A DNA stretch of 64,000 nt. Origin: Inonotus obliquus. Its lineage: Eukaryota > Basidiomycota > Agaricomycetes > Hymenochaetales > Hymenochaetaceae. The translations under genes were made by a program, and so were the position numbers. The notes under the pieces are model-generated. The model did not search any database, was not told the DNA's origin, and saw only the letters and a list, made by a program, of their open reading frames with translations. The stretch covers positions 868,001 through 932,000 of the forward strand of contig JAJHTX010000008.1 of the NCBI GenBank assembly GCA_032164295.1, read 5' to 3'. This document shows, piece after piece, positions 33,530 through 45,647 of this stretch (position 1 is its first letter; each line of letters opens with the position of its first letter).

Positions 33530-34236
33530 ATATGACAAACACCCTGAGAAGTTCCTATGTAACATTAAGCGACGACTGAACATTATTGTGTAACCTTGGT
33601 ACAGACGGAAATTGAAGTTTGAACGCATAAAATTTATCATACGCGTACCCGGTTATCCAAGGTAAGCATGTCCCTGACACGTTACACTCGCTGATCCTGT
33701 CTCTCAATTCTCGCAGATACATTTCAGATCGAGCAATACGCAGCCTACATTACACTCAATCCAGAAACTCATTCACGACTCGTATGCGTATACGCATACG
33801 GCCGAAACACTAAATCGCACACCTGCTTGAGTAAGTAATGCATAACGATTGAATCAATCGGAATAACCGACGGAACTCCCTGTAAACGGGAGTAAACGAG
33901 AAAGTAGGGTGAAAAGGGCGGATGAGGCGAGACTGAGGGACGAGGAGGGCGATTTGACGGATGAGGATTAGATAATGCCGAGCTGAGTCATGTGAAGTGA
34001 CGTGACGCCGGAAATTGTCGGGAGTAACGCGCCCAATCGAGGTCCATGTATTTATTTCCCCACAATAAGCCAAGCATTTCTTCCCCTCGTCCTGCCTCCC
34101 TGCCTTACCTTTATACTCTCTTCATCGTCGCTCATAAGCACGGCGACAGCGGCAAAGTCGGAAGCGCTGACGCACCCAACTACGACGACGACATTACACT
34201 CGTCGTTCCCACTCCTTCTCCAGCGTGGCGAACACA
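33530..34236. other. intergenic with a 20-bp perfect palindrome
   Basis: Spacer between methyltransferase 2 and the PP2C gene. A perfect palindrome lies at 33781-33800. No gene recognised. Confidence 0.55.
33781..33800. promoter_or_regulatory. 20-bp perfect palindrome
   Basis: CGTATGCGTATACGCATACG is its own reverse complement over all 20 bases. About 440 bp upstream of the phosphatase ATG; a possible dimeric transcription-factor site or cruciform. Confidence 0.4.
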
Positions 34237-36751
34237 ATGCAGCGGATTCAGTCAACTAAACGCCTCTACTCCATTGCCGCTTCCCCTCCTCTCAAGTCTG
34301 CCGTTCGTTCTGCCCCCACTAGTCCTCGACCTCGTCGTGCTTCATTGTCTCTTGCTTCGGTTGTTGCCTCCCCCTCGTCCTCATCGTCTACCTCGGGTCC
34401 ATCAAATGCCGTTGGAAGCTCCGGTAGTCGGTCCTATTACACCAACGCTTCGAGTTCTCTGCACTATTTTGATTCAGCTGGCGTACCACCACCTCCACCA
34501 CCCTCAACATCACGTCCAAGCGGCCCTCAGCTCGCTTCTTCTTCTCGTCTTTCACTGGGCGAGGCTCAGACTCAGACAACACACAACACTTCCAACGGCA
34601 ACGGTCCTGGCACAAATAGCGCACAAACACCGCACTCTCAGTATTCTTCAAACAACTCGCCCTTGGCTCAACAAACTACGCATGGGCAAAGTCAGCATGG
34701 CCAGACGAGTGGTGGACAGCAGGCTGAGGGTGCCCAACCCTTGCTCGGATCATCCCTAATGTTGTCCCTCGGAGGACCCGCACCTCCACCCGGATCGAGT
34801 CCTCCTGATCATGGTTTCTTACTTAATGGCAGTCGTTCCGGGCTTGCTGCTAACCCTTCATGGCGACTCAACGATACAACCCCGGAAACAATTGACCAAC
34901 AGACCAAGGATGAAGATGTCTCGGCGGTCTCAGCCAATAGTAGTCGGAAGATATTTCAATTGGAGGTGGGTGCATACGGAATCCCAAAGCGAGGCAGAGA
35001 AGGCAGGCCGGGACGTGCTTGCGTTTGCCCTAAATGCTTGGAGGAAGAGGAAATGTTCTCATTGGACTCTCTCGACGCCGCCGTTCAGGTTGGTGAGGAC
35101 GCATACTTTGTTCGTGACGATGCGCTTGGTGTCGCGGATGGTGTCGGTGGATGGAGTTCTCGTCATGCCGTGACACGGACATCGAAAACTATACATTCTT
35201 GCAGCACATGCGCTGCTGCCTCAACATCAAAACTAGGACCTCGACCTCAGATGCACAGGCATTCACATCGAGTACGAAACTCACAGCCGTCACCTTCTGC
35301 CCTTTTCGCGCGGCGTCTCATGCATTTTTGCGCCAATGAAGTCGGCGAGGCGAGAGTTGCCATGACTACGAGCGAGCCAGGGAAACCACTTGCAACGGAG
35401 AGAAACTCCGAGGCGATTGCAACTGGTGTAAGGCCATCTTTGAAGTACGGTATCGCACCTCTTCCAGGCCTTCAGAAGACAGTTGTAAGGGGGCTTGGCA
35501 ATGCAAGACCATTCAATTGGCCCTGGGAAGTTGAAGATAGGACGACGCGTGCGATTGGACTGGGGACGCTCTTAGAGGAAGATCCAGGCGAAGCTGTCAA
35601 CGAAAGGGTATCGGTTGCTTCAAGCGAATCCAGTTCCGATTTACCGGAACCTCTACAGGGCACCGTAGATCCTGTCGAAGTGCTGGAACGTGCCTTCAAC
35701 AAGACAATAGATGCCCATCGAGTTCGTCGCCGGGTCCGTGTTGTCAAGGAGGAAAAGAAAAACCCGCGTTGGTGGTCATATGGTCTCGGTCTAGGCTCTA
35801 CTGCAGCCCCTGCGTCCACTTCCTTACATGATGCGATGGTCATTGACCGCAATCAGTTGGAAGGTCGCGAATACGAGTGGCAGGAATCGTGGGAGCCGCT
35901 CACTGCCGGATCTTCAACAGCTCTACTTGCGGTACTTTCAGGAGACCGACTACGCGTTGCGCATCTTGGTGACTGCGTTGGTTGGCTCATACGCGCTGGC
36001 GATATTGTCTGGCGCAGCGAGGAAATGTGGTGGGGAGTACGTGCTTTCCCTTGTTAAAAGCTTACATATATCTAATGGATACTCTAATGTTTAGTTTAAC
36101 TACCCAGTCCAGCTTGGGCCTTCTTCACCATCGCGTCCAATAGACGCGAGGCGGTACGACCTTCCCGTCCAGGCGGATGACATCCTCATTTTAGCATCAG
36201 ACGGTGTGAGCGACAATTGTTGGGAAGAGGACATCCTCGACGAGGTCCGCCGCGCAATTGAAGTACATCACCCATCCGCTCAGGATACAGACGGCGCAGG
36301 ATTACTGGGTCGTCGGACCCTCGCAGGGATGCTGAGCGAGGCTCTATGTTCTCGTGCACGCCAGATGAGCATGCAAACTCACTGTGCTAGTGCTAAGAGA
36401 ACAGAAGGATCGGCGAATGCGCCTGCGGAGAAAGGACGGGACGAAGGATCGGAAGAGCTCCCATTCGAACGCCGAGCGAGGGAGGAAGGCCGTTCTTTCC
36501 GTGGCGGCAAATCCGATGGTAAGCAACCGTGACATGGCCCCTATTCAAATGATGATGACTCATCCTCTTTGTGATTTGTAGATATCTCAGTACTCGTTGC
36601 TATCATTGCGCCCGTTGAGAATGAGCAAACGGCGCCCGAAGGTATTACGGCGGCAACATCAGAGACCAAGAGAAACTCAACGTCATCGCCCTCTTCGTCT
36701 ATCGCAAATTCCTCTGATTCCACCATTCAGCCCAGTCATATTCCTGCATAA
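34237..36751 (+). CDS. PP2C-family protein phosphatase (PTC7/azr1 type)
   Basis: Mn/Mg-dependent Ser/Thr phosphatase. Exons 34237-36036, 36095-36518, 36582-36751 give 797 aa. N-terminus MQRIQSTKRLYSIAAS is basic and Ser-rich like a mitochondrial presequence, which fits yeast Ptc7. About 220 residues of Ser/Pro/Gln-rich low-complexity sequence follow. Catalytic core landmarks: GEDAYFV, GVADGVGGW (metal-binding Asp-Gly), TAGSSTALLAVL, LRVAHLGDCVGW, and, after intron 1, DDILILASDGVSDN and SDDISVLVAII. The core contains long insertions between GVGGW and ALFARRLMHFC and before AGSST, so the protein is much longer than yeast Ptc7 (about 340 aa). The first in-frame ATG is used; the frame opens earlier only at a GTG. 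Targets unknown; in yeast Ptc7 acts on coenzyme Q synthesis. Confidence 0.87.
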
Positions 36752-37647
36752 ATTCGAATGGATCACACATTGTTGTTTCTATCCGCTACTATCATCTATC
36801 CGATCGAATGACCGTTGAGTCCGCCCATACTAAGGTCCTCGGTCCTCGGTCCTCGCTCGGATTTCTCTCGGCGAGTGACGTCCGACTTCGTTTGCCTAGC
36901 ATCTAATTTGTGCATCCTATCCGTCCTTCTATCACATTCATCGCATTTGAGTTCCTTCATTACATACATATGCATTCAAGAATGAATTGAACTTCCATCC
37001 TCTCCGGTCCTCTCATGGCGCTGGGCTGGGAACCAGCTCTGCTCGCGCAACTTCTCCGTTTTCCTTTATAATTCTTCGTACACTTCTTGTCTTCGTTCTC
37101 TACAAGGGCTACGTTACTCGTAATGTATAGATGTCGGTTCTGCGTTCCGGTTGTGGCTGTTCCTTGCTCACCTGTGGTTGGATTACAGGTATGAATGCCT
37201 TGTGTGTTCCATTTGTGCTTTTAGAGGTGGAGAGGGGAAGAAATGCGGCGGCTGATGTTGGGGATATAGAGCATTCGGTTGATGACTTCCAGATGACGTG
37301 TAGTGTATTATTCTCTTACATGCGTACTCATCCTATGTTGGTTTTACTTTACAATAAGAATAGTTGTTCTTTGTTAGCCTATTGTGCAGAGTGAATATGA
37401 CTCTTCTATTTTTACAGTTGCAGTTGCACCTCACGTGAGTGTAAGCATCAATAATGTCTGTCTGGGGTCTCGCAGCACATGTGTGATGTGTCTGCAAGAC
37501 GACTCCGCTACTTATGTCCATATGAAATGATCCGTGGATTTTTGGTGGATGTGATTACTACCTAAGCTCGTCTGCAGGTGATGTATGTGATGCTTCCACG
37601 AGCAATGTATTACTTGATGCGTGTTATTGTACAGATTATGAGCGGCA
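36752..37647. other. convergent 3' spacer
   Basis: About 900 bp between the phosphatase and the convergent DUF6533 gene. Only short frames; nothing recognised. Confidence 0.55.
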
Positions 37648-39453
37648 CTAGATACTAAGAGTGGGTGACGCTCCCAATCCCCATCGCGAGTTCTCCCTCC
37701 CTTCAATACTGCTAGCACTTCCCGCCATGTGAAAAGCAATATTAGTATCCATCAATTCCTCTCCTTCCCTTATCGAAGATTCAGCTTTCCAATCATAGCT
37801 ATCAAGATCATCTCTGGGACGATGGTGTGCGCCTATCCCTATCCTCAGTATCCTGCGCAAGTCCATTAGGATTCGACCGGTGAGTATTGAATGGATAACG
37901 CGTTCTGTGCTATTGTAGGCAAAAAGAGAGTAGGCCGATCGTCCATGTACGAGCAGCTTTGGGATAAGAATACAAAGTGAGTGAAGTACATACGTGCTAA
38001 CCTTGACAGGAGGTTCGTCAATCCAAGCTAAGAAGTGTCGCATTGTGTGAGGTTGCATCACATATCGCCTTATAGCTACAAGAATAAGACAACGACTTAC
38101 TGGTAGCTTGAGGACCACTATAAGATTGGCAATCGAAAGAGCTAGAGCACCTCGAGTTTAGTATCGACGTTGAAGACAATAGGTGATCCCTCAGACATAC
38201 CAAACAGATAGACGTAGAAAAGGGAACCTTTCAGACCCAAGGGATTAGCAAAAAAACTGACACAATTCAAGCCTGGGATAATCCCACCATCTGCGTAAAC
38301 CTTCCTATAAACATAAGTATGTCCTTGAACTTTATCTGCAAAATAAAGATAATTGGCTTCGTTCGGCATGGGACATAATAGAGCGAATCGCTTACATGCC
38401 ATGAACGCCTCGATCAACATGAGAGCAAGGACAACTAGGAGATTGTAGATGGTAACCTCACAGTCATCGAAATAACTCACTTACTGCCCTCGAACACCGC
38501 CAATAACATCCAACTGTACGTGATGTATGATTTGCCCGCAGAAATGATCAGACAGCCTGGAAGGTTGTCCGGTAGGGGCTCGACTGAATTGAGATACAAA
38601 CAAATAGACCTCATCAGATTACTGGATGTCTCATTTCTTCAAGAAGGCTTACAGTGAAGGGGATGCACCGTGATCCCTGCGAGAATAACGAGCGGTATCA
38701 TAGTTGAGCACCCAGAAATGATGAGGAAAATCCCAATGGTCCAGGAGAAATCATAGACCGCCCAAGTCCTAACAGCAAGGATTACTAGAAACTATCAGTA
38801 AGTAATAAGAAGGACAGTGATGAAAATCGCATAGCGACTTTCTGCTCCACAGATCCCGAGTTCAAGCATCCCTTGACGAAGAGAATTGATAAGTTGCCGA
38901 GGACAGAGAGTGTCAGATTAGATCACCTACAAGATGTAGCCTGATACGCAAATGAGCAGCTCCTTTCTGACATTTGCAATGTTGATGACACTGATTGGAG
39001 TAATCTCAGTTAGTGACGGACGGACAATACATCTTTACATATGCCAAATGATGATTGAAGTCTCGACGAACGGAGAATAACGCGTTAGGAGAAACATGAT
39101 TTTCGCGGGCGACCAACGAGTAGGCCACATGAGAGATGTTTCATCGCTGAACGTGAGGACGTGATCGTAGACCTATGGTCATATGAGCTCATTTTTGAAG
39201 ACTCGAGTCACTCGATGAGCAATGATGGTTCACATACCAAGAGGGCTAGACTCGATACTTCAATTCAAGTAGTCAGTACTACGGAATTGTCATGCTCTCA
39301 CGGAGTTGGCCGTACCATCTGCGCACTAGAATTCTGAGTTATGGATTTTTCTCGCCAAAACCGGAAGTACTCACGGCTGCGTATCGCATATGCCACACGG
39401 CCGTAGCCAGTGTACCAGCTTGGCCGTCCATGGCCAAGGGGGACAGTTGTCAT
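37648..39453 (-). CDS. DUF6533-domain 7TM-like membrane protein 1
   Basis: Member of a large Basidiomycota-only membrane family of unknown function. Exons resolved from the start: 39453-39375, 39257-39238, 39172-39039, 39004-38931, 38871-38839, 38784-38653, 38583-38485, 38434-38396; later ones cover GSLFYVYLF, LSIANLIVVLKLP and the last exon to 37648. Signature VYDHVLTFSDETSLMWPTRW (DUF6533 core), then RYSPFVETSIIIWH, an Ala-Glu-Ile helix with ILAVRTWAVYDFSW, and the conserved tail ERVIHSILTGRILMDLR followed by an 85-residue hydrophilic C-terminus. Exon 2 is only 20 nt. One junction (before the VYADG segment) did not resolve cleanly. Paralogs lie at 40084, 45648 and 51346. A receptor-like role is guesswork. 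Confidence 0.85.
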
Positions 39454-40083
39454 AGCAGGCGTATCCTCCAATAACCAACTAGTTTTTATGGTACAGTATC
39501 AATTTCGTCTCCAGTGCATCCAGGGCCATTGTACATGTACATGTATAGCCTCTGCGTCGAAGAAATAGGTAATCATCGGAAGTTCGGACATTTCCACGTT
39601 GAGTCTAGTTAGCCAATAAAACTGAGACGGGAGTGCATGAGATGAAAGCTTTATATTTCGAGGAAGGCCCATCGATTTTCGTAGCACTGTTCGTGTTGAT
39701 GGAGTGATGGTGACATGGCGGTAACAAGGACGGATGAACACGGGAAGTTCCGATTTTCTTCGTCGGAGCTTAAAGTTTTTGGTTGTTTAGCCGAACGGAC
39801 CAAGCCGACCACTTTCTCGTCCAAAATGGCAGTGGTGCAAAGGTGAAAGCGATGTGTGAATGAAGTAACGAAGCAAGTGAGCGACAAATTCAAAGAAGTG
39901 AGTAGTATTGACTAACACAGCCCACCCGGTGATTGTCGAACATGAACCGCAGCCACGAAATATGATGTGCTAGATGAAATCAGAGCCTTGTCGTTCATCA
40001 ACTTTTGATCCTTTTTGTCTGACTCCTTATAACTACCGACCTTCGTCTGCATCTGATCCCACCGCCCTCCGCCTTGGACTACC
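39454..40083. other. divergent promoter shared by two DUF6533 genes
   Basis: About 630 bp between two head-to-head family members. Short frames only. Contains the repeated word TACATGTACATG near 39535. Confidence 0.6.
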
Positions 40084-41838
40084 ATGCAAATTCCACTTGC
40101 ACGACCCGAGCTTCAGAGCATATCGCGTAACAATTTGAGTTTGTTCTTGGCACATGCAAGAGGTGAGGCTACGATCTGCGACAACAGTATCCCGTCTCAT
40201 TTGTTGATTGCCTTCAGTTGCGATATTGACGACTTTCACCTACAATCATTGTAAGTAATGGGGGTACACTAGGATAGATACGCCATTTAACAAGGCAGCT
40301 CTAGTTTTATCAATTGGTGACGAGGTTAGTTTGAGTGTCACACTCTGCATCTTGGATTATTTATGCAAGCCTATTGAAAGGTCAATTTGATATGGGTGAG
40401 CGCACTGTATTGGCGTTTTCTTGCACCCGCTGATGATCTCTTGAAGCTTCGCAGATGGAACCTTGGATCTGTCCTCTATGTCAATGTGAGATATCCAGAC
40501 AATTGAAGGCGAAAACTAACCTGATATCTTGATACATTCTCTAATTCAGACCAGATATCTCACTGCTGCAGTCCTCATGTGAGATCATATTCCCATCCTG
40601 CTATATACAGTATGCATGCTGAAGTTATCACCGTAGCTATTGTGCATCTATTGAAGGTAGATCGCCTTTATTACATGCATTACACACAAGCAATGGGCTC
40701 ACTGAGGCAAGGTGCATTCTCATTTTATTATACTTGGTTCACGCCTCAGAAGACGGCATTCCGAGTTACGGATACCATTGAGCCGTTTAATTGCAACGAG
40801 ACCTCCTGCAACGTTTCCTTCACTCGCGATTTCAAGTACGTAAAGATTCCGATATACTATAATACATGCCGAAACTCATGTAATTTGTCAGTGGAGGTAT
40901 GGAGTTGTCGATAACACGAAGTTAGAAAGCTCAGTTTTGAATTCAACAGACGTATATCTCGATTCCCGCGTTTTACTCTATATAGTAATAATAGTCGCAG
41001 CAAGTACTGCAGGCGAGGATTTCATTACTTCGAGGGTGGTTTAGAGCATGACTGACTCTAGGCCCAGGTCTATACCAGATTCGTGCATTCATCGTACACG
41101 AAAAGAGTAAACGAGTTCTCATGTTCTTCTGCATGTTGGATTTCTGTGCACTGGTAATATGTCTTCTTGAAGTTGTCGTTATTCAAGGTACGTATGCTGT
41201 TCCATAGCTAGCAGGAAATTGTTCGACGTCATCCAAGCTGTAGGGACCAGAGCCCATTCTTCTCAGCGTCTATACAAATTCGTCTACTTACAGATGACCT
41301 CCTTTCCATTCTTCGTCATTATTCTGGCCGATACGCCATACACTCCACTAACATGGCTACCATTCCTCGTGATCGAATCAACTACGTTTGCTCTTGTGCT
41401 TTGGAAGGCGTGGAAAAGCCGAAGTACAGAGTGGCCGACCGCATTCAAGATACTCGTTCGGGACAATGTAATCTATTTTGTGTGGTGAGTTGAAAAATAT
41501 CCGTCCTCCGCATATTCACTGAGAGCGAAACAAGCATATCCTCTATGCAACTATTATGTGTTTTGTACCTATAGACATATTGTTCGGGACTTACTTGGTG
41601 AGTGTGAGTTCATGCTTCCATCAACTGTCATGCCAATATCCCAAAGACACAGCAGCTAGCAATCATACACATGATGGGGTTGGTTGCTGGAGTTGGAATT
41701 ATTGCTCCAAATATGCATCTTCGATTGAAACGCCGACTTGGGGAGGATGAGGAATTTATCGCTGCATCATCTATTGGATCCTTCCATGCAGCGGAACCGC
41801 CAAATTTGGTGAGTAGTGATGGCACCTCCCCGACCTAA
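40084..41838 (+). CDS. DUF6533-domain 7TM-like membrane protein 2
   Basis: First exons 40084-40162 (79 nt, the same length as exon 1 of the paralog at 39453), 40218-40250, 40305-40324. They give the DUF6533 core FLSIGDEVNLIW after a further small exon, then RRWNLGSVLYVN and TRYLTAAVLM. Later landmarks: IRAFIVHEKSKRVLMFF, PLTWLPFLVIESTTFALVLW, the loop ILVRDNVIYF, and the last helix LAIIHMMGLVAGVGIIAP with a short C-terminus ending at 41838. The stretch 40600-41040 is poorly conserved and the usual Cys-containing segment is hard to see; small introns there are unresolved. It lacks the typical HSILTGR tail, replaced by APNMHLRLKRRLGEDEE. More divergent than the other three copies, still apparently expressed-length. 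Confidence 0.75.
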
Positions 41839-42514
41839 CCCTCGAATGCATGTAATGACGAATTCGGGAAACTGGTCCAGTCTGTTTCAGATACGGATGC
41901 GATCGAGCTTGCAGACTTTGAAGATGGGGAATGGCATGTGGAGCAGCCAGAGAATCATAGGGGTGACTCGGAGTCCATTGTTTCGATTCTGGTTTGAAGT
42001 GTTTCTTTCTAAATTAACTTGAGAAGTCTGGTGGGATGCAAGCAGCTCCCTCATCGGTCTATGAAGCAAGAATTGATAACTATTTCTCGACGTAGTACAA
42101 AACTTGGTACGTAAATGTATCCGTATATATATATATAGCTTGTATTGCCAGATTGCCAGCAAATGTAGAGGGGGTAAAGGACGAAAATTCAGCAACAAAT
42201 TATCGATGCACCCACAAAAAAGGGAATGTTGACTTGTCATTGAATGTGGGTCGAATCCTTTCCCCTTTATCCGAGCAAGTTTCGGTCACGCCTCATCCTA
42301 TAAAGCAAAGCGTAGATAGTAAGTGCAAGAGAGCAGGTGGGGAAAGCTGCAAACAAGTGTAAATATACGAAAGTAGCAAATGTCTGGAAGAGGAAAAAGC
42401 CAGCGCCGATCGCTTGCGACGTGTCATTATTTTGCGTGACGCGTTCACCTGGACGCGCCAACTTTCTCCCTCCTCCTCTCATCGTCTCATCGACTTGGAC
42501 GGTTATTTTGAAGG
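41839..42514. other. intergenic before STE24
   Basis: About 675 bp with no supported gene; a short TA repeat at 42123-42137. Promoter of STE24 expected at the right end. Confidence 0.55.
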
Positions 42515-44223
42515 ATGGAGGTGCTACATGATCTACTACAAAGGCTGCAAAAGCACCTCTCGTGGGTCTCTACCGAACCAGTAAACTGGAAGTTATACGT
42601 CCAGTCCTTCTCCTGGGGCATTTACTTGTTCGAGTCATACCTCACGTTCGTGTCTCATCAATTCTTCCAGCTAGCCATATCTTAATGCCCCTTTCAACCA
42701 ATACAGACTGCGCCAATATCCCCTATACTCCAGGAAAGAGCCTCCAACAGAATTAGCCGCTCACGTCGATGCGAAGACTTTTGAAAAGTCTCAAGCTTAT
42801 GGGCGAGACAAGGCGAAATTTGGGATTATATCGGGTTTCATTCATCAAGTACTAGATACGGTGATGATCCAATATGGTGCCTATGCATACGCTTGGGACC
42901 TTGCTGGGAAGGTCATCGCAAACTATGGGTATAGTTCAGAGTATGAGGTACGTCTTACAGACCTCGTGAACCCGTATCCAAGATTCATTACTTGATCTCA
43001 GATCCTCCAATCGAACGTCTTCGTCGGCCTTATTACCATCTTTTCAACTATCACGTCTCTCCCGCTATCCGTATACCAAACATTCGTATTGGAGGAGAAG
43101 CATGGTTTCAACAAGACAACGCCCAAACTCTTCGTGGCTGATTTACTTAAGAGTTATCTACTTATGCTCGTCATCGGTGCTCCTTTCCTCTCCGCGTTCC
43201 TTTGGGTATTTAAGTGGGCTGGGGATAGGTTTGTTCCATGGATAATGACGTTCCTGTGAGTATAAGCCTTTCATTCCACAAGGAATCCGACACTAATTCG
43301 GTGGGAAAGGCTCATCTTCCAGCTCTCGATGGTCGTAATATACCCAACCGTCATTCAACCGTTGTTCAACAAGCTGTCGCCACTCCGGGAAGGCGAACTA
43401 CGTACTCGTATTGAAGCGCTTGCCTCAAAGCTCAAGTTCCCCCTCAAGCACTTGTATGAGATCGATGGCAGCAAACGAAGCTCGCACTCCAATGCGTATT
43501 TCTTCGGGTTACCTTGGGTATGTAAGATTTATATTAGCCAAGATACGAACTAATGCACTCTTCTTTAATTTCGCCACTGAAAACAGAGCAAGCATATCGT
43601 CATCTTCGATACCCTAATCGCCGAAAGCACGCCCCCGGAAGTCGAAGCCGTTCTCGCGCACGAATTAGGGCACTGGTATTTCCTCCACCCTACCAAACTT
43701 CTTCTCATATCCCAACTTCACATCTTCTCGATCCTCGCGTTATTCCCCGCCTTCCTTCACGCCCCGCCAGTTCTCACCTCATTCGACTTCCCTCTGAATG
43801 TTGCGAAGGAACCACCGACAATCACAGCGTTCCTGTTATTCCAGATGTTGTTGACGCCGATGGAAGCGGTTGTAGGGGCATTAATGAATGCTCTATCAAG
43901 GACGTTTGAGTGGCAGGCTGATAGATTCGCGTGTGAGCTGTCTGACAGACTTGGTGGAGAGCCTGAGATGAAGGATATGGGAACTCGTCTTGGGCGTGCG
44001 CTTACGACGCTGCATGTGAAGAACCTATCGACTGTTTGGGTGGATTGGCTGTACGTGTTTAATTAGATTTTCTGTTTCTAGTTTCTCTGTTGACCGGTTT
44101 TTAAACAGATACTCGGCTTACCATCACTCTCACCCCACTCTCTTGGAGCGACTACGTGCCATCGAGGCGTTTGAGGCGAAGAAAGCGAAGATTGGTAGAG
44201 TCGAGACGAAGAAAGAACTGTAG
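42515..44223 (+). CDS. STE24: CAAX prenyl protease 1 (Ste24/Afc1 family)
   Basis: Zinc metalloprotease of the ER and nuclear membrane that removes the C-terminal tripeptide of farnesylated CaaX proteins and makes the second cut of a-factor-type pheromones. Exons 42515-42645, 42707-42947, 43002-43255, 43310-43517, 43587-44050, 44109-44223 give 470 aa, close to the family's usual 450-480. Landmarks: YSRKEPPTEL after TM1, HGFNKTTPKLFV, VVIYPTVIQPLFNKLSPL, NAYFFGLPWSKHIVIFDTL, the zinc motif HELGH (AVLAHELGHWYF, residues about 300) and the third ligand region in EWQADRFA; C-terminal YHHSHPTLLERL. Intron 1 starts GTTCGT, an unusual donor, but the join is in frame and gives family sequence. In basidiomycetes it is expected to serve mating-pheromone maturation. 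Confidence 0.95.
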
Positions 44224-45647
44224 AAGTAGATCTCTCGTGACCTCCGCTCAATGATGAATGGGTTACCTGAACCAATGCCCGAATGACTTCAGATCTGATT
44301 CACCTTAACTGATGCGCACGAAAGCAACTACGTACATCTGATGTGCATTTCAATTTCCATCCATCGCTAGTCAGCAGGAAGTGCACTCAGGCATCGCGGA
44401 TCGACTAAATTCGGCTGTTTCCCATTGCCGACTATCTCTGGGAGTATTCCCCAATCCGATACTGTGGCAAAGGCAACGGAAACAGCTCCGTGATTGTTGC
44501 ACCTAAGGTAATCAATCTATTTTCCTGGACCTCTTTATATCTCTGGTAGGGGGACGTAGCATGGTTTACCAGCCACTCATCACTGGTCGAACTATTCTAC
44601 AAGATCTCGAAAGGGCGTCTGATGCGTAGTCTGATTTCCTGATACGCTGCGTGTGATAGTCGTCTATGATATTGTTTCATCGCCCTTGGATTTCAGGTTC
44701 TGCGGCTTGACGAATCGGGCTCTCACTCCTGTCAGCCGACGAGAGCAGCCATAAACGTCCCCGGTGGCGTCGGATGTGAATATCTTTGCGATTCTGATGC
44801 GAATTTCCTGCTCACGCCACCAATTTCAGGAAGATACGGTCAATTACTGCAGGTAAGGACTCACTTACACTCAAACACGTCGCTGTACAGAAAACTTGCG
44901 ACAATCGACTAGCCTTTTAGACGAGTTTTCTGTTGATTCACGACCTAACTTGATTCAGTGTTTTAGTGAGGGGTTGCCTTGGCTTGATGATGTGAACGTA
45001 CCGTATAATCGCGGGAGTAATGACCGCCCGGGATGCAAACGCAATGCTCTTGATTCAGATCCAGAGACTAATCAGATCCGACAGCGTGAACTTGTTTTAG
45101 TTTGATTTCTGTTGTTGAGGTGATTCGCCGATTTCCATATGTGGTTCGTTCAATCGAGCTCCGATTCAAACCCGTTCAGTCGCATCAGACACATCATCTG
45201 AGTCTTGCCTTCCACCTATTCCGTTTTATAGTCTACCGGTCCTTTACCCGCTTACTCTACTTGCATGACTGCGACTAGCGAGCCCTTGAAAATTGTCTCT
45301 GAGAGGAGTTTTCTTTGGAGACTATCCACCTCTGTGGGGTAATTCAACATAATTGCACAAAGCTATACGTTCACATGTTTGATATCAGTTGCTCTGTCAG
45401 CGCTCAGTCTGTTTCGCTCCGCCAGTACCGTAGTCACTCACACACAGTGGATTGGGGCGTCAATCGCTATAAAAAGTGCTTTTGACTTGGCACTCTCAGA
45501 ACACGTCGTCTTGACCGTGACATGATGATAAGCGGTCGTCCCGGAGTGTTCCCCGAAGCTCTGGTTCTGCTTGAGAGTATATAGTCTCGCGAGGGTGCTC
45601 ATTTGGCAATTGAAGGAACGAGCCACAAAGAATCCTCCTTTCATGCT
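44224..45647. other. 1.4-kb intergenic region, nothing recognised
   Basis: Short frames only; the largest (44896-45105, 69 codons) has no motif. No TATA box stands out before the next DUF6533 gene. Confidence 0.5.

Noticed and set aside
34046..34759. 237-codon plus-strand frame overlapping the PP2C start
   Set aside because: Frame-shifted shadow of the real Ser/Pro-rich N-terminus; the phosphatase motifs are in the other frame.
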